Part shown: in pieces, positions 56,033 to 64,000 of the stretch
Layout of the letters: every line of letters starts with the position of its first letter
How positions within the stretch are numbered: the first letter of the stretch is position 1
Source of the DNA: Thermomonas beijingensis
GTDB lineage: Bacteria > Pseudomonadota > Gammaproteobacteria > Xanthomonadales > Xanthomonadaceae
Length of the DNA: 64,000 nt
Direction of reading: 5' to 3'
Assembly (NCBI RefSeq): GCF_020034655.1
Contig: NZ_JAIQDJ010000002.1
Coordinates: forward strand, 248,001-312,000
Translations under genes and position numbers: made by a program
Notes under the pieces: generated by a model
What the model was told of the DNA's origin: nothing
The model's database searches: none
The model's input: the letters and a program-made list of their open reading frames with translations, nothing else

Positions 56033-57169
56033 ATGTTCTCGATGCGCCTGCGCTGGAGTTTGTTGTTGCTGTACCTGCTGGCCGGCGCCTGTAGTCGTCA
56101 ACCCGCGGCTGTACAAACCAATGCGGGGCCGCTGGAGCCGCCTGCACAGGTGGTGCAGCGCAAGGAGCAGGCTGAAATTGATTGGTCGCCGGTGCGGTTG
56201 GAAGCCGGCGATGCGTGGGTTGATTGCAGCGCGGACTACCGCCAAGGCGATGGTCGCCCGGTGTTGTCGCTGGCTTATCTAGACCTGCGCAACACCATGC
56301 AAGACTGCCGTACCTCGGGGCTGATTCGGCTGCGCTACAAAGGCAAGGTGTCGGCCAGTTTTGCGGCGTTGGCCGAGCGAGTGGGCAAGGTGGCCAGTGA
56401 TCTGGGAGTCGGCAAGCGCATTCTCGATATTGATTCGGGTGGTGGTAGCGTGGAAGCAGCGATGCGTGCCGGCGATGCCATTGGTGAGAACGATTGGACG
56501 ATCTGGGTGCGTGGCGATTCGGTGTGCCATAGCGCCTGTGTGCTGCTGCTGGCGGCTGGCGATATGCGCGTGATCGTGGGCCCGGTGGGGGTGCATCGAA
56601 TGATTCGGGTTAGGTCCACCGCGACCTCCCGCAAGGAGTTGGGTGAAGAATTGCGTCGCCTCAGCGAAGAATTGCGCAACTATCTGGAGCGCAATGGTGC
56701 TTCCATCGAAGTCTATGATCTGATGACTACGGTGCCCAACCGTACCTTGCGGATTCTTACCGATGATGAGTTGGAAAAGTTTGGCCTGGCCGGGGCCAAC
56801 GCGGTGGAAGATGATCTGGATCGCATTCGCCTGGCGCGCCGTTGCGGGATTGAATTTTTGCAGCGGCGCGATGATTTTCGACGTGCATACGAGGCGCAGT
56901 GCGTGGCACCTGCGGACGCGGCACACCAGGATGTGGCCGATATCAACACCTGTGGCCTGACACTGCGCCACCGATACGGCTTTCCCGACCCGAAGTGTCC
57001 GGTGGAAAGCCCAATGGCCGAACTGGATGGCGCGGTGTTGGCGATGCCCGTCTCAACACCGCCCGAAGAAGCCCTGCAGGCCAAGCATGAAGACGAGCAG
57101 GCGGTGGACAGCAACCTGCCAAGCGTTGCACAACCGGGCAAGCCGCATCCTGAAGTTGCGCACCCGTGA
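56033..57169 (+). CDS. ClpP/SDH-fold periplasmic serine-protease-like lipoprotein
   Basis: 378-aa exported protein. The hydrophobic N-terminus ends in LLAGACS, a possible lipobox. A Clp protease-like domain (~90-240) contains LDIDSGGGSVEAAMRAGDAI, the nucleophile region VCHSACVLLLAAG (serine between His and Ala) and the histidine in GPVGVHRM. These positions parallel the ClpP Ser and His. The C-terminal part (~270-378) has several cysteines and ends in a charged, low-complexity tail. Such proteins are widespread hypotheticals of the COG3904 type. Start ATG 56033 is uncertain; 56042 is possible. Its 3' end is convergent with the DUF2207 gene, 5 bp away. Confidence 0.8.
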   Translation: MFSMRLRWSLLLLYLLAGACSRQPAAVQTNAGPLEPPAQVVQRKEQAEIDWSPVRLEAGDAWVDCSADYRQGDGRPVLSLAYLDLRNTMQDCRTSGLIRLRYKGKVSASFAALAERVGKVASDLGVGKRILDIDSGGGSVEAAMRAGDAIGENDWTIWVRGDSVCHSACVLLLAAGDMRVIVGPVGVHRMIRVRSTATSRKELGEELRRLSEELRNYLERNGASIEVYDLMTTVPNRTLRILTDDELEKFGLAGANAVEDDLDRIRLARRCGIEFLQRRDDFRRAYEAQCVAPADAAHQDVADINTCGLTLRHRYGFPDPKCPVESPMAELDGAVLAMPVSTPPEEALQAKHEDEQAVDSNLPSVAQPGKPHPEVAHP

Positions 57170-57174
57170 TCGAC

Positions 57175-58983
57175 TCAGCGCCCGCCGCCACCACCGCCGC
57201 CGCCGCCACCGCCGGAAGAACCACCACCGCCGCCGCCTGAGCTGCTTCCAGGGGGGGTGGATGCCGAGGCAATCGACGCACTGAAACTGCCGCTGAGCCC
57301 GCTGGTGAACTGGTTCATGCTGGAAAATGCGCTACCGCTATACCAGCCCATCTGCGCAGTGGCCTGCTGTGCGGCGGCTGCGCCCACGGCGGCGGTGAAT
57401 TTTTTTGTCCACGCGTCTTCCACGTCGAGTGCGATGGCATAGGGCAGGAGTGCCTGGAATTGATCGGAGTCCAGCGAGGGTGCCTGCATGCGCGCCAGAT
57501 CGTCACGCTCGGCCACGCTGAGGTAGCGCTTCAGGCCATCGACTTCATCCAGCAGCTTGCGGCCTTCCGGGGTAGGTGCGGCGAGCAGGATTCCAAACCA
57601 GACCAGCATCATGAACATTGCGCCACAGGTCACAATCAGAACAACGGTGCCGGCACCGTTGGCGATCACGAATGCCGCGATCATGCCGGCAAGGCCAATC
57701 AGAAACGCCCAGCCCGAGGGGCCGCCGTTGCGCTTGAACATGCGACCGTTGTAGGCAGCATTCAGCGATTTGAACAAGGCGAGTTTGGCAGCCATCCATT
57801 TTTCGCGATTGGCGGGTGTCGCTGCCAGTGTCCTGGAGGATGCAAACAGCGACTGGAGCAACTCGCGCTGCAGCTTCGGCAAGTCTTCACCGGGCTGCAG
57901 CTCGGTGCGTTGCAGCGTCCACTCTTTGCTGCCAAGCAGCTTGGGTTCGCAGGAGATGTGGATCAGTCCCTTGATCGCCATGTCCACCAGATCCGCGGTA
58001 AAGCCAGCGTCATCGGGTGCCATCTTGCGGATGAAGCGCAGCGCTGAAGGCGGATAGCCGGCCGGGGGGGTGTAGCGGGCGATGATGATGCCCGGGTCGG
58101 GGTCGCGGCCGACGCGCAACCAACTCAGCAGCAAGTAGCAGAACATCAGCAGAAACGTGCCGAGCCCGAGCAGGATGGCTCGGTTGTCATGCAGGAACCA
58201 GCGCACGTATTGCCCGGTGGAAGGCTTGGCAATGATGCCCTTGGGAAAGCGCAGCACTATCGTCACCCCTTCGTGCGGCATCAGGGGTTGCGTCAGTATC
58301 CAGCGCGCCACGCCGGGCTCGGGAATGGAGGCGGCATAGCCTTGCCCCTTGCTGCCTTGCGCGCCGGTATAGCCTTCGGCCTGCATATCGGCCACTGGCA
58401 CCGGCTGTGGCAGATGCACGCTGACGCTGGCGTGCTCGATGGGGAAATCCCAGCCGGTACCGATGGCATTCCAGTACAGCTCATCGTGATCGCTGAAAAA
58501 ACCGACCTGGCGATTGGTGCGATAGCGCAGGGTGTATGTGTAAGTCGCGGGTACTTTCAGGAAATCATCGTTGCCAAAATTCACCCGAATGCCGTTGGAC
58601 ATGGATTCGGTAAACCACGGCTCCGCTTGAGCGTCGCGCTTGAGGCCGGTGACGTCGAACCCGACCACCACGTTGTTGCCGTAGCGGTCCTTGTAGCGAG
58701 TCGGAAAATCGCGATACAGACCGCGCCGAATCTGGACGCCCTGCGCCACCACGCGAATGGTTTCGGTGACATCCAGCGTGTTGTTTGCATGCGCGGTGAC
58801 GTCGATGGCATACGACAGGATGCGTTCGCTGCCGCTGCTGGGATTGATTTGCGCCACAACGTCCTCGCTGCGGGGTGCGCTTGCGGGCGAGTGGGCATCC
58901 TGAGCTGGCGTGGTCTGCGCCAGCGCTGGAAACGTCAGCAGCGCCGCAAGGCATAGCAAGCGTCGTGCGAATGGATGATTCAT
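57175..58983 (-). CDS. DUF2207 membrane protein
   Basis: 602-aa protein of the DUF2207 family. A signal peptide (ends FPALAQ) is followed by a periplasmic beta domain (ILSYAIDVTAHANNTLDVTETIRV, RRGLYRDFPTRYKDRYGNNVVVGF), then a transmembrane helix (~267-288), a cytoplasmic middle with PPAGYPPSALRFIRKM, two further hydrophobic segments near residue 420-470, and DEVDGLKRYLSVAE. The C-terminus is a run of glycines and serines, as is usual. The start is coupled to the lemA stop by ATGA overlap. LemA-DUF2207 pairs are common in proteobacteria, with function unknown. Confidence 0.93.
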   Translation of the reverse strand: MNHPFARRLLCLAALLTFPALAQTTPAQDAHSPASAPRSEDVVAQINPSSGSERILSYAIDVTAHANNTLDVTETIRVVAQGVQIRRGLYRDFPTRYKDRYGNNVVVGFDVTGLKRDAQAEPWFTESMSNGIRVNFGNDDFLKVPATYTYTLRYRTNRQVGFFSDHDELYWNAIGTGWDFPIEHASVSVHLPQPVPVADMQAEGYTGAQGSKGQGYAASIPEPGVARWILTQPLMPHEGVTIVLRFPKGIIAKPSTGQYVRWFLHDNRAILLGLGTFLLMFCYLLLSWLRVGRDPDPGIIIARYTPPAGYPPSALRFIRKMAPDDAGFTADLVDMAIKGLIHISCEPKLLGSKEWTLQRTELQPGEDLPKLQRELLQSLFASSRTLAATPANREKWMAAKLALFKSLNAAYNGRMFKRNGGPSGWAFLIGLAGMIAAFVIANGAGTVVLIVTCGAMFMMLVWFGILLAAPTPEGRKLLDEVDGLKRYLSVAERDDLARMQAPSLDSDQFQALLPYAIALDVEDAWTKKFTAAVGAAAAQQATAQMGWYSGSAFSSMNQFTSGLSGSFSASIASASTPPGSSSGGGGGGSSGGGGGGGGGGGR

Positions 58984-59531
58984 CGGCCCAGCTCCACGTT
59001 TGGCGCCTGCTGGCTACCGTTCTCGGTTTGAAAAAACTCTGCGCTGCGAAAACCGAACACGCCGGCAATCAGCATGGCCGGAAAACGCTGGATGCCGTCA
59101 TTGAAGTCGCGTACCGCGCCGTTGTAGAAGCGACGCGCATATTGCAGATGGTCTTCCACCTCCACCAGTGCCGCCGACAGCTGCGCGAAATTCCGGTTGG
59201 CCTTCAACTCCGGATAGGCTTCGCGAAGTGCGATCAAGCGACCCAGCGCTTGCGATAGCGCGTCTTCGGCCTGCCCTTGTACGGCTGCGCCATGCGCCGA
59301 TTGTGCTTGTGCACGCAGCTCAGTCACCGCGGCAAGCGTTGCGCGTTCGTGGGCGGCATAGCCCTTCACGACTTCGACCAAGCGCGGCACCAGATCGTGC
59401 CGGCGCTGGAGTTGCACGTCGATATCGGCCCAAGCGGTGCGCGATTGGTTGCGCAGCCGTACCAGCCGGTTGAACGTGAGCATCACCCACAGTGCCGGCA
59501 CGGCACACATCAAGACAACCACTATTGCCAT
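58980..59531 (-). CDS. lemA: LemA family protein
   Basis: 183-aa membrane-anchored helical protein. An N-terminal hydrophobic segment (IVVVLMCAVPALWVMLTF) is followed by NRLVRLRNQSRTAWADIDVQLQRRHDLVPRLVEVVKGYAAHERATL, the family core, then YPELKANRNFAQLSAALVEVEDHLQYARRFYNGAVRDFNDGIQRFP. The start is ATG 59531, 5' of which the frame is not protein-like. It forms an operon with DUF2207. Confidence 0.93.
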   Translation of the reverse strand: MAIVVVLMCAVPALWVMLTFNRLVRLRNQSRTAWADIDVQLQRRHDLVPRLVEVVKGYAAHERATLAAVTELRAQAQSAHGAAVQGQAEDALSQALGRLIALREAYPELKANRNFAQLSAALVEVEDHLQYARRFYNGAVRDFNDGIQRFPAMLIAGVFGFRSAEFFQTENGSQQAPNVELGR

Positions 59532-59666
59532 TGCCGCGTTCCCGGTTGCGTTCAAGCATGGTAAACGCAGATTGCAGGTCAGCGCGGCAGTCCGGGCCAA
59601 TCGCGCAGTCAAAACGCCAAGACCTTGTCCGGATTTTCATTCCGACCCCAGGGCAGGGTTCCGCAA

Positions 59667-60335
59667 TTAATCGCGTTCGAACTGCCGCAGATCTTCAAGC
59701 TGTGCCAGCGCCTTGCGCAGACTGCCGCCGGTCAGGCTGTCATCGATCTTGCGGCCCAATTCGGCCCGTTCCGGGCGGCGTGCCCAGCGGTGGAACCAGC
59801 CCGTTGCCAGCAAGCCCACGATGCCGATAGCGTAGCCACTGACCACCAGCGAGGGTGCTTTGGCCAGCAAGTCCACATGCCCCAACCCGGCCAGCACTTG
59901 CAGCAGCGGAACCCACAAGAACCACCATGGCAGGCCGGCCAGCATGCCGCTGCGGATATACAGGCTGCGGGCACGCAGGAGTTGCTTTTGGATATCGAGC
60001 ACCGGTTTGCCGTAGTCCACCTTGCCCAGCTGGCCCAGCACCACACCGGCACAGGTGATGGTCAGCACGCCATAGGCATGCACCAGCACGCCGGCGACAA
60101 TCGTGGCGAGATGCACGGGATGGCTCATCCACAGCAGGGCGGCAAGTGCGATGAATGGCAGTGCAAACAGGATCTGTGCGATCTGTCCCCAGGCCAGTGG
60201 GCGCAGTGCGCGGCGGGCCTTGTGGGTGCTGCGCTCATGCAAGGCGTGCAGCTTGAGCCGGTTGTCCAGTTCCAGGCGGCGGTCGAGGCTCTGCCAAGCG
60301 GATTTGAAGTCGTCGAGTTCCATGATCGTGTCCAT
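59667..60335 (-). CDS. Membrane protein paired with ECF sigma factor (putative anti-sigma factor)
   Basis: 222-aa protein. A short cytoplasmic N-terminal helix (MELDDFKSAWQSLDRRLEL) precedes four hydrophobic segments (~55-190: AQILFALPFIALAALLWM, TIVAGVLVHAYGVLTITCAG, GLPWWFLWVPLLQVLAGLG, VVSGYAIGIVGLLATGW) and a charged tail (KALAQLEDLRQFERD). It begins 14 bp after the sigma gene ends, so the two are co-transcribed. The combination fits a membrane anti-sigma factor, though no zinc-binding HxxxCxxC signature is present. The long upstream extension of the frame is inside the sigma gene. Confidence 0.75.
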   Translation of the reverse strand: MDTIMELDDFKSAWQSLDRRLELDNRLKLHALHERSTHKARRALRPLAWGQIAQILFALPFIALAALLWMSHPVHLATIVAGVLVHAYGVLTITCAGVVLGQLGKVDYGKPVLDIQKQLLRARSLYIRSGMLAGLPWWFLWVPLLQVLAGLGHVDLLAKAPSLVVSGYAIGIVGLLATGWFHRWARRPERAELGRKIDDSLTGGSLRKALAQLEDLRQFERD

Positions 60336-60349
60336 GTGGGTGATTGCAG

Positions 60350-60868
60350 TCAGAGGGTTTGCTGGATGCGCTGCTTGAGGCGTCCGATCTTGGTGGAGAC
60401 ATTGCTTTCGCTGATGCCCAGAATGTCGGCGATCTCGCGCTGTGGTCGTTCGTCCAGATACAGCAGCAACAAGGCGCGATCGAGCGGGGCTTGCTGCTGG
60501 ATGAAGCGTTGCAGCAGCAAAAGGTGATGCCGGTGCTCGTGGTCGCTGGTATCGGTGCCGGTAATCTCGTGCAGCTCGGCATCCAGTGGCACGGCGTCGT
60601 GGCGCAGGCGCATGCTGTGTTCGCGCACATGGCTGATCGCCACGTTCAAAGCCACCCGATACATCCATGTGCTGAAGCTGCGCGCGGGGTCGTAGCGTGG
60701 CCATGCGTGCCACAACTGGGTGGCGATTTCCTGCGCCAGGTCGTCGCGATCGTCGGCTTGCCACGCATAGCTGTTGGCGACTTTGAACACGATGCCGCGG
60801 TGTTGCTGCAACAGCGTGCCGAAGGCCTTGCGTGGGTCATCCTGGGGGTTGGAGGCAATGGTGTGCAT
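60350..60868 (-). CDS. ECF-type RNA polymerase sigma factor
   Basis: 172-aa extracytoplasmic-function sigma factor. Region 2 (~20-90) has VANSYAWQADDRDDLAQEIATQLWHAWPRYDPARSFSTWMYRVALNVAISHVR, and region 4 (~115-170) has LDRALLLLYLDERPQREIADILGISESNVSTKIGRLKQRI. It is followed by a membrane protein that may hold it inactive. No obvious autoregulated promoter was identified. Confidence 0.93.
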   Translation of the reverse strand: MHTIASNPQDDPRKAFGTLLQQHRGIVFKVANSYAWQADDRDDLAQEIATQLWHAWPRYDPARSFSTWMYRVALNVAISHVREHSMRLRHDAVPLDAELHEITGTDTSDHEHRHHLLLLQRFIQQQAPLDRALLLLYLDERPQREIADILGISESNVSTKIGRLKQRIQQTL

Positions 60869-60951
60869 GGTGCTCCTGGCGCGGTGAGGGCGCGTGTCGA
60901 ACCATGATTCGTACCAGGGCGGGCATTCTCACACCCGGCACCAAGACAATG

Positions 60952-61191
60952 TCAGCCTTCGGCCGTCACCCGGATCTCGACAGCACCTGCTTGCACCCGC
61001 TGCCCGGCGCGGATTTTGGCGGTCTTGCGCAGTTCCACCACGCCATCGACACGCACCGCGCCGCTGGCTACCAACTGCTTGCCGGCACCGCCCGAGTCGC
61101 ACAGGCCGACCAGTTTCAATAATTGGTTGAGTTCGATGAATTCGCGACCGGCATCCAGTGCGAAGTGGAGTGCTTGCTTGTGCTGATTCAT
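60952..61191 (-). CDS. S4 domain RNA-binding protein
   Basis: 79-aa protein of the small stand-alone S4 type, similar to E. coli YbcJ. The core is FIELNQLLKLVGLCDSGGAGKQLVASGAVRVDGVVELRKTAKIRAGQRV. The start is ATGA-coupled to the gspB stop, so it is the last gene of a gspA-gspB-S4 unit. RNA target unknown. Confidence 0.92.
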   Translation of the reverse strand: MNQHKQALHFALDAGREFIELNQLLKLVGLCDSGGAGKQLVASGAVRVDGVVELRKTAKIRAGQRVQAGAVEIRVTAEG

Positions 61192-61880
61192 GGCAATGGG
61201 ATCCGTGCGCGTTGGCCGTTGCGTTCGATCACGACGCCATTGCGTTCAATCGCAATGACACTGAGTGCGCCGCTGCGATCGCCTTCGCCCATGCGTTGAC
61301 CGTCCAGAATGACAAAGCGCCGCGCCGGGTCGGCATCCCACATATGCATGCTCAATTTGACCGCCGGCAAGCTGGTGTCTCCGATATCGGGGGCGTCATT
61401 GCTGGCAACCGGCCGTGCGGTGTGGGCGGGTGCTGGTGGGGCAGGTGCAGGCGAGGGTACCGTGGCCACCGGTGGCGGTGGCGGCAGGATGGACGCGTCG
61501 GGGCGGGCCATGGATGCCGCAGGCGTTGTTGCGGGTGCCAGTGTGGGTGCGGCCGGGACCGGGGCCGGAGCGCGCACGGGCGCAGTGGGCTGACTCATGG
61601 TAGGGAGGGCAGATGCCGCTGGCGCTTCTGGAGTTGGCGGCGAACGTGTGGCGACGGATGGCGTGGCCGCAGCGGTTTGGTCACGCACGGCCATCCGGGT
61701 GCCCAACCACACGCCCAGTGCCAGCAATGCCGCCGTGCAGAGCAGTACCGGCCATAGCCAGGTGGGCATGCCGCGGCTGGCGCGGGGGGCGGGAGGGGGC
61801 AGCTCCAGGGCAACGTCGGGCGTGCTGTCGCGGCGGCGTTCGGCTTCGGATTTACGCAGGGCTTCCAGAATCAGGGACAT
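61188..61880 (-). CDS. gspB: General secretion pathway protein GspB-like
   Basis: 230-aa inner-membrane protein. The N-terminus has the family motif MSLILEALRKSEAERR, one transmembrane helix (~39-60: WLWPVLLCTAALLALGVWLG), a Pro/Ala-rich periplasmic linker, and the C-terminal GspB/PulB domain (KLSMHMWDADPARRFVILDGQRMGEGD). GspB works with GspA in helping the type II secretin through the peptidoglycan. The gene follows gspA by 4 bp. Confidence 0.92.
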   Translation of the reverse strand: MSLILEALRKSEAERRRDSTPDVALELPPPAPRASRGMPTWLWPVLLCTAALLALGVWLGTRMAVRDQTAAATPSVATRSPPTPEAPAASALPTMSQPTAPVRAPAPVPAAPTLAPATTPAASMARPDASILPPPPPVATVPSPAPAPPAPAHTARPVASNDAPDIGDTSLPAVKLSMHMWDADPARRFVILDGQRMGEGDRSGALSVIAIERNGVVIERNGQRARIPLP

Positions 61881-61884
61881 CGGT

Positions 61885-63474
61885 TCAATCCAGTGCGCGC
61901 AACAGGCGCGGGCCGGGCAGGCCATTGGCCAGCGCCATCAGGGTCAACGGACCGGCCACGCCGTCCGTCGGCAGGCCGCGGGCATTTTGGAAATTGCGCA
62001 CGGCATCGCGCAGAGTGGTGTCATAGGCGGCATCAGCACTGGCCGATTGCGGCAACAAGCGCAGCCACAGCCAGTTCACGGCCGGGCCCACGCTACCCGT
62101 AGTCGGGGGGGTATCCAGCACCGCCGGGCCGCGCCACAGCCCGGCATAGCTGCCATCCCATTGGGCTTGCAATACCTGCCGATCCACATCGAACCGCTGG
62201 CCGCCAAGCTCCAATCGCACACTGCGCGCATCGGCGCCGAGTAGCAGTGCCCAGGCACGGGTATTGCTGGCATGCAGACGCAGCAGGATCGGGCGATCGA
62301 CCGCCAGCAGCGTGTCCAGCCGGCTACGGCCTTGGACGCAGTGCACCTGGTCTTGCAGCCGCTGGCATGGACCGGCCGGATCCACGGTGATGGCATTGGA
62401 TGGCAGTGACCACTGCGCCAGCAGTGCTTGCCATGCCGGCAGCGGCGATGCCCCGGTTGCGGCGATGCGTCTGCTGAATTGATCGGCATCGAGGCTCTGC
62501 GTTTTTTGCGTGCGCGGGTTGCCGGTGGTTGCCGATGCGATGGCGGAGGGTGCTGCGGATGCCGGCGCACTGCGCCACTGCACGACGGCAAACCCCAATG
62601 TAGCCATGGCCGCAACAGCTGCGACAATCGCCAGCCAGCGCCAATGGTGCGATTGCATCACGGGTGGCAGCACTTCATCGGCGGCAAGGTCGATGAGCTT
62701 GGCATCAATGCCGGCGGCATCGCGCGCATACCCGGCCAGTAGCGCGCGTTCGGCAATCACATTGAGCAAACGTGGCACGCCGCCGGAGCGTGCGTGCAGG
62801 CGTGCCACTGCTTTGCCATCTAATGGAAAGCGGGTGCCACCGGCCACGCGCCAACGATGACGCAAGTAGGCATCGGTTTCTTTCGCATCCAGCGGGGCCA
62901 AGTGGTAGCGCGCGGTGATGCGCTGCGCCAGTTGGCGCAGTTCGGGTTTGCCCAGCAAGCTGCGCAATTCGGGCTGGCCCAGCAGCAGGATTTGCAGCAG
63001 CTTTTGGGTGTCGGTTTCCAGATTGGTGAGCAGCCGCACTTGCTCCAGCGTGTCGGCCGGCAGGTTTTGAGCCTCGTCAATCAACACCACCACGCGCAGG
63101 CCTTGCGCATAGGCCGCAAGTAAGAACGCATTGAGCGCGTCGATCAAGCCCTTGGCGCTGCCGCGCTTGCCGGTGATGTCGATGCGCAATTCTTCGCAAA
63201 TCGTTTCCAGCAGCTCGATGGCGTTTTGCTTGGGGTTCAGTACCAGCGCGATGCGCGCGTGCTCGGGCAGTTGTTCCAGCAGCAGTCGGCTGAGCGTGGT
63301 TTTGCCGGTGCCCACTTCGCCGGTGAGTTGCACAAATCCGCCGCCACCGCCTTTGTCGATGCCAAAGAGCAGATGCGCCAAGGCATCCCGGTGGCGCTCG
63401 CTCAGATGCACGAAGCGCGGGTCGGGGGTGATCGAAAACGGCGGCTCGGTCAGGCCGTAATAGCGCAGATACAT
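61885..63474 (-). CDS. gspA: GspA/ExeA-like AAA ATPase with peptidoglycan-binding domain
   Basis: 529-aa protein. The N-terminal ATPase (~1-280) begins YYGLTEPPFSITPDPRF, Walker A is GEVGTGKTTLSRLLL, Walker B VVVLIDEAQNLP, and sensor region GQPELRSLLGKPELRQLAQRI. A transmembrane helix (~277-296) connects to a periplasmic part, with a PG_binding_1-like domain at the C-terminus (YDTTLRDAVRNFQNARGLPTDGVAGPLTLMAL). It matches ExeA, the ATPase needed for secretin assembly in type II secretion. It leads the gspA-gspB-S4 unit; the rest of the type II machinery is not in the window. Confidence 0.93.
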   Translation of the reverse strand: MYLRYYGLTEPPFSITPDPRFVHLSERHRDALAHLLFGIDKGGGGGFVQLTGEVGTGKTTLSRLLLEQLPEHARIALVLNPKQNAIELLETICEELRIDITGKRGSAKGLIDALNAFLLAAYAQGLRVVVLIDEAQNLPADTLEQVRLLTNLETDTQKLLQILLLGQPELRSLLGKPELRQLAQRITARYHLAPLDAKETDAYLRHRWRVAGGTRFPLDGKAVARLHARSGGVPRLLNVIAERALLAGYARDAAGIDAKLIDLAADEVLPPVMQSHHWRWLAIVAAVAAMATLGFAVVQWRSAPASAAPSAIASATTGNPRTQKTQSLDADQFSRRIAATGASPLPAWQALLAQWSLPSNAITVDPAGPCQRLQDQVHCVQGRSRLDTLLAVDRPILLRLHASNTRAWALLLGADARSVRLELGGQRFDVDRQVLQAQWDGSYAGLWRGPAVLDTPPTTGSVGPAVNWLWLRLLPQSASADAAYDTTLRDAVRNFQNARGLPTDGVAGPLTLMALANGLPGPRLLRALD

Positions 63475-63526
63475 GGGCCTAGCGTGCCATGTCTTGGCGT
63501 GTTCTGTCTTGCCTCACTGCCGAGTT

Positions 63527-64000
63527 CTAATCGGCAATGTGGTGGGCTTCGCTCACGCCCACCTGCTCGGTGTGAACAGGTTTGCGCCGGGCAGCCAGCA
63601 AGCCTTGTGCAAACACCACGCCCAGGATGATGGCCACGCCAAGATAAAATTTGGCCGATAACTGCTGCTGCTCGCCAAACAAAATCGCGGCCAGCACGAT
63701 CGCGTACACCGGCTCCAGGTTCACCGATAGCTGCGCGGTGAATGCGGATAAATGGCGCAGCGCCACCAGGCACAGTGCAAACGGCAGCAAGGTGCAGGCC
63801 AGCGCCAGCAGCAACAGCCAGAGCACATCCATGCCCGTAGGCACTACCAGCAGAGGCCCGGCAAATGCGGGGACCAGCGTCGGCATCAGCGGGGCCAGCA
63901 GGCTCAAGGTGAGCGTGCCTGCGCCCAATTCCAATGCCGTGACGGTCAGCGGATCGCCGGCATCCACCATGCGCTTGTTGAGGCTGCTGAACATCGCCAC
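63527..64000 (-). CDS. EamA/DMT-family transporter, C-terminal part (5' truncated by window edge)
   Basis: The last 157 residues of a drug/metabolite-type transporter. The visible part has four hydrophobic helices (VLWLLLLALACTLLPFALCLVAL, QLSVNLEPVYAIVLAAILFGE, FYLGVAIILGVVFAQGLL and an earlier one), with SVNLEPVYAIVLAAILFGEQ as the family's C-terminal motif. The tail carries a basic-polar cytoplasmic end. The frame is open at the right edge, so the start is beyond the window. Substrate unknown. Confidence 0.85.
   Translation of the reverse strand: MAMFSSLNKRMVDAGDPLTVTALELGAGTLTLSLLAPLMPTLVPAFAGPLLVVPTGMDVLWLLLLALACTLLPFALCLVALRHLSAFTAQLSVNLEPVYAIVLAAILFGEQQQLSAKFYLGVAIILGVVFAQGLLAARRKPVHTEQVGVSEAHHIAD

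Overview
The window looks like chromosomal DNA of a gammaproteobacterium of the Xanthomonas/Lysobacter group (order Lysobacterales). The genus cannot be settled from sequence alone. Pointers are the phaR, tcdA, tatD and DUF6116 neighbourhood, a lone full-length urocanate hydratase, the gspA-gspB-S4 operon, the lemA-DUF2207 pair, and the general codon style. The dominant feature is a nearly complete type VI secretion system (T6SS) between about 6.4 and 33.3 kb, with a two-partner secretion (TPS) adhesin beside it.

Layout. 1-6.3 kb: the 3' end of a TpsB outer-membrane transporter and its 1933-aa TpsA filamentous adhesin, which carries a recent near-identical 567-bp-period duplication and ends in a cysteine pair. 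6.4-7.5 kb: an OmpA-like periplasmic protein and a DUF4280 PAAR-like protein. 7.6-18.2 kb, minus strand: tssF-tssG-clpV-vgrG, then a DUF4123 effector adaptor, a 118-aa protein of unknown function and a 518-aa Ala/Gln-rich helical protein that occupies the usual cargo position. 18.3-22.5 kb: an MltA-type murein transglycosylase, a NarL/LuxR-type response regulator and a TraB/GumN protein. 22.5-33.3 kb, plus strand: tssK-L-M-A-B-C-hcp-tssE. Every core gene except tssJ was found. TssL has an unusual BON plus DUF4384-like periplasmic extension, and TssM has lost its P-loop lysine. 33.4-36.6 kb, minus strand: a hybrid histidine kinase translationally coupled (GTGA overlap) to a SAM methyltransferase with a PKMT-type regulatory domain. 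The kinase and the response regulator sit on either side of the plus-strand T6SS genes and may control them.

From 36.7 kb the content is mostly housekeeping: tRNA-Pro(CGG), rnd, an FGE-like lipoprotein with an M48 peptidase, phaR, tcdA, tatD, DUF6116, an NPP-type phosphodiesterase lipoprotein, a TetR regulator divergent from hutU, a GGDEF/EAL sensor, dbpA, a ClpP-like lipoprotein, lemA-DUF2207, an ECF sigma factor with a membrane partner, gspA-gspB-S4, and the end of an EamA transporter. Two genes at 47.6-50.7 kb (a CocE/NonD hydrolase and an ATP-grasp protein, ATGA-coupled) have almost exclusively G/C third codon positions, unlike their neighbours, and look acquired.

The best candidates for something undescribed are the vgrG-DUF4123-118aa-518aa module with its low-complexity amphipathic protein, the kinase-methyltransferase pair beside the T6SS, and the altered membrane complex (no TssJ, modified TssL and TssM, separate OmpA-like and MltA proteins).
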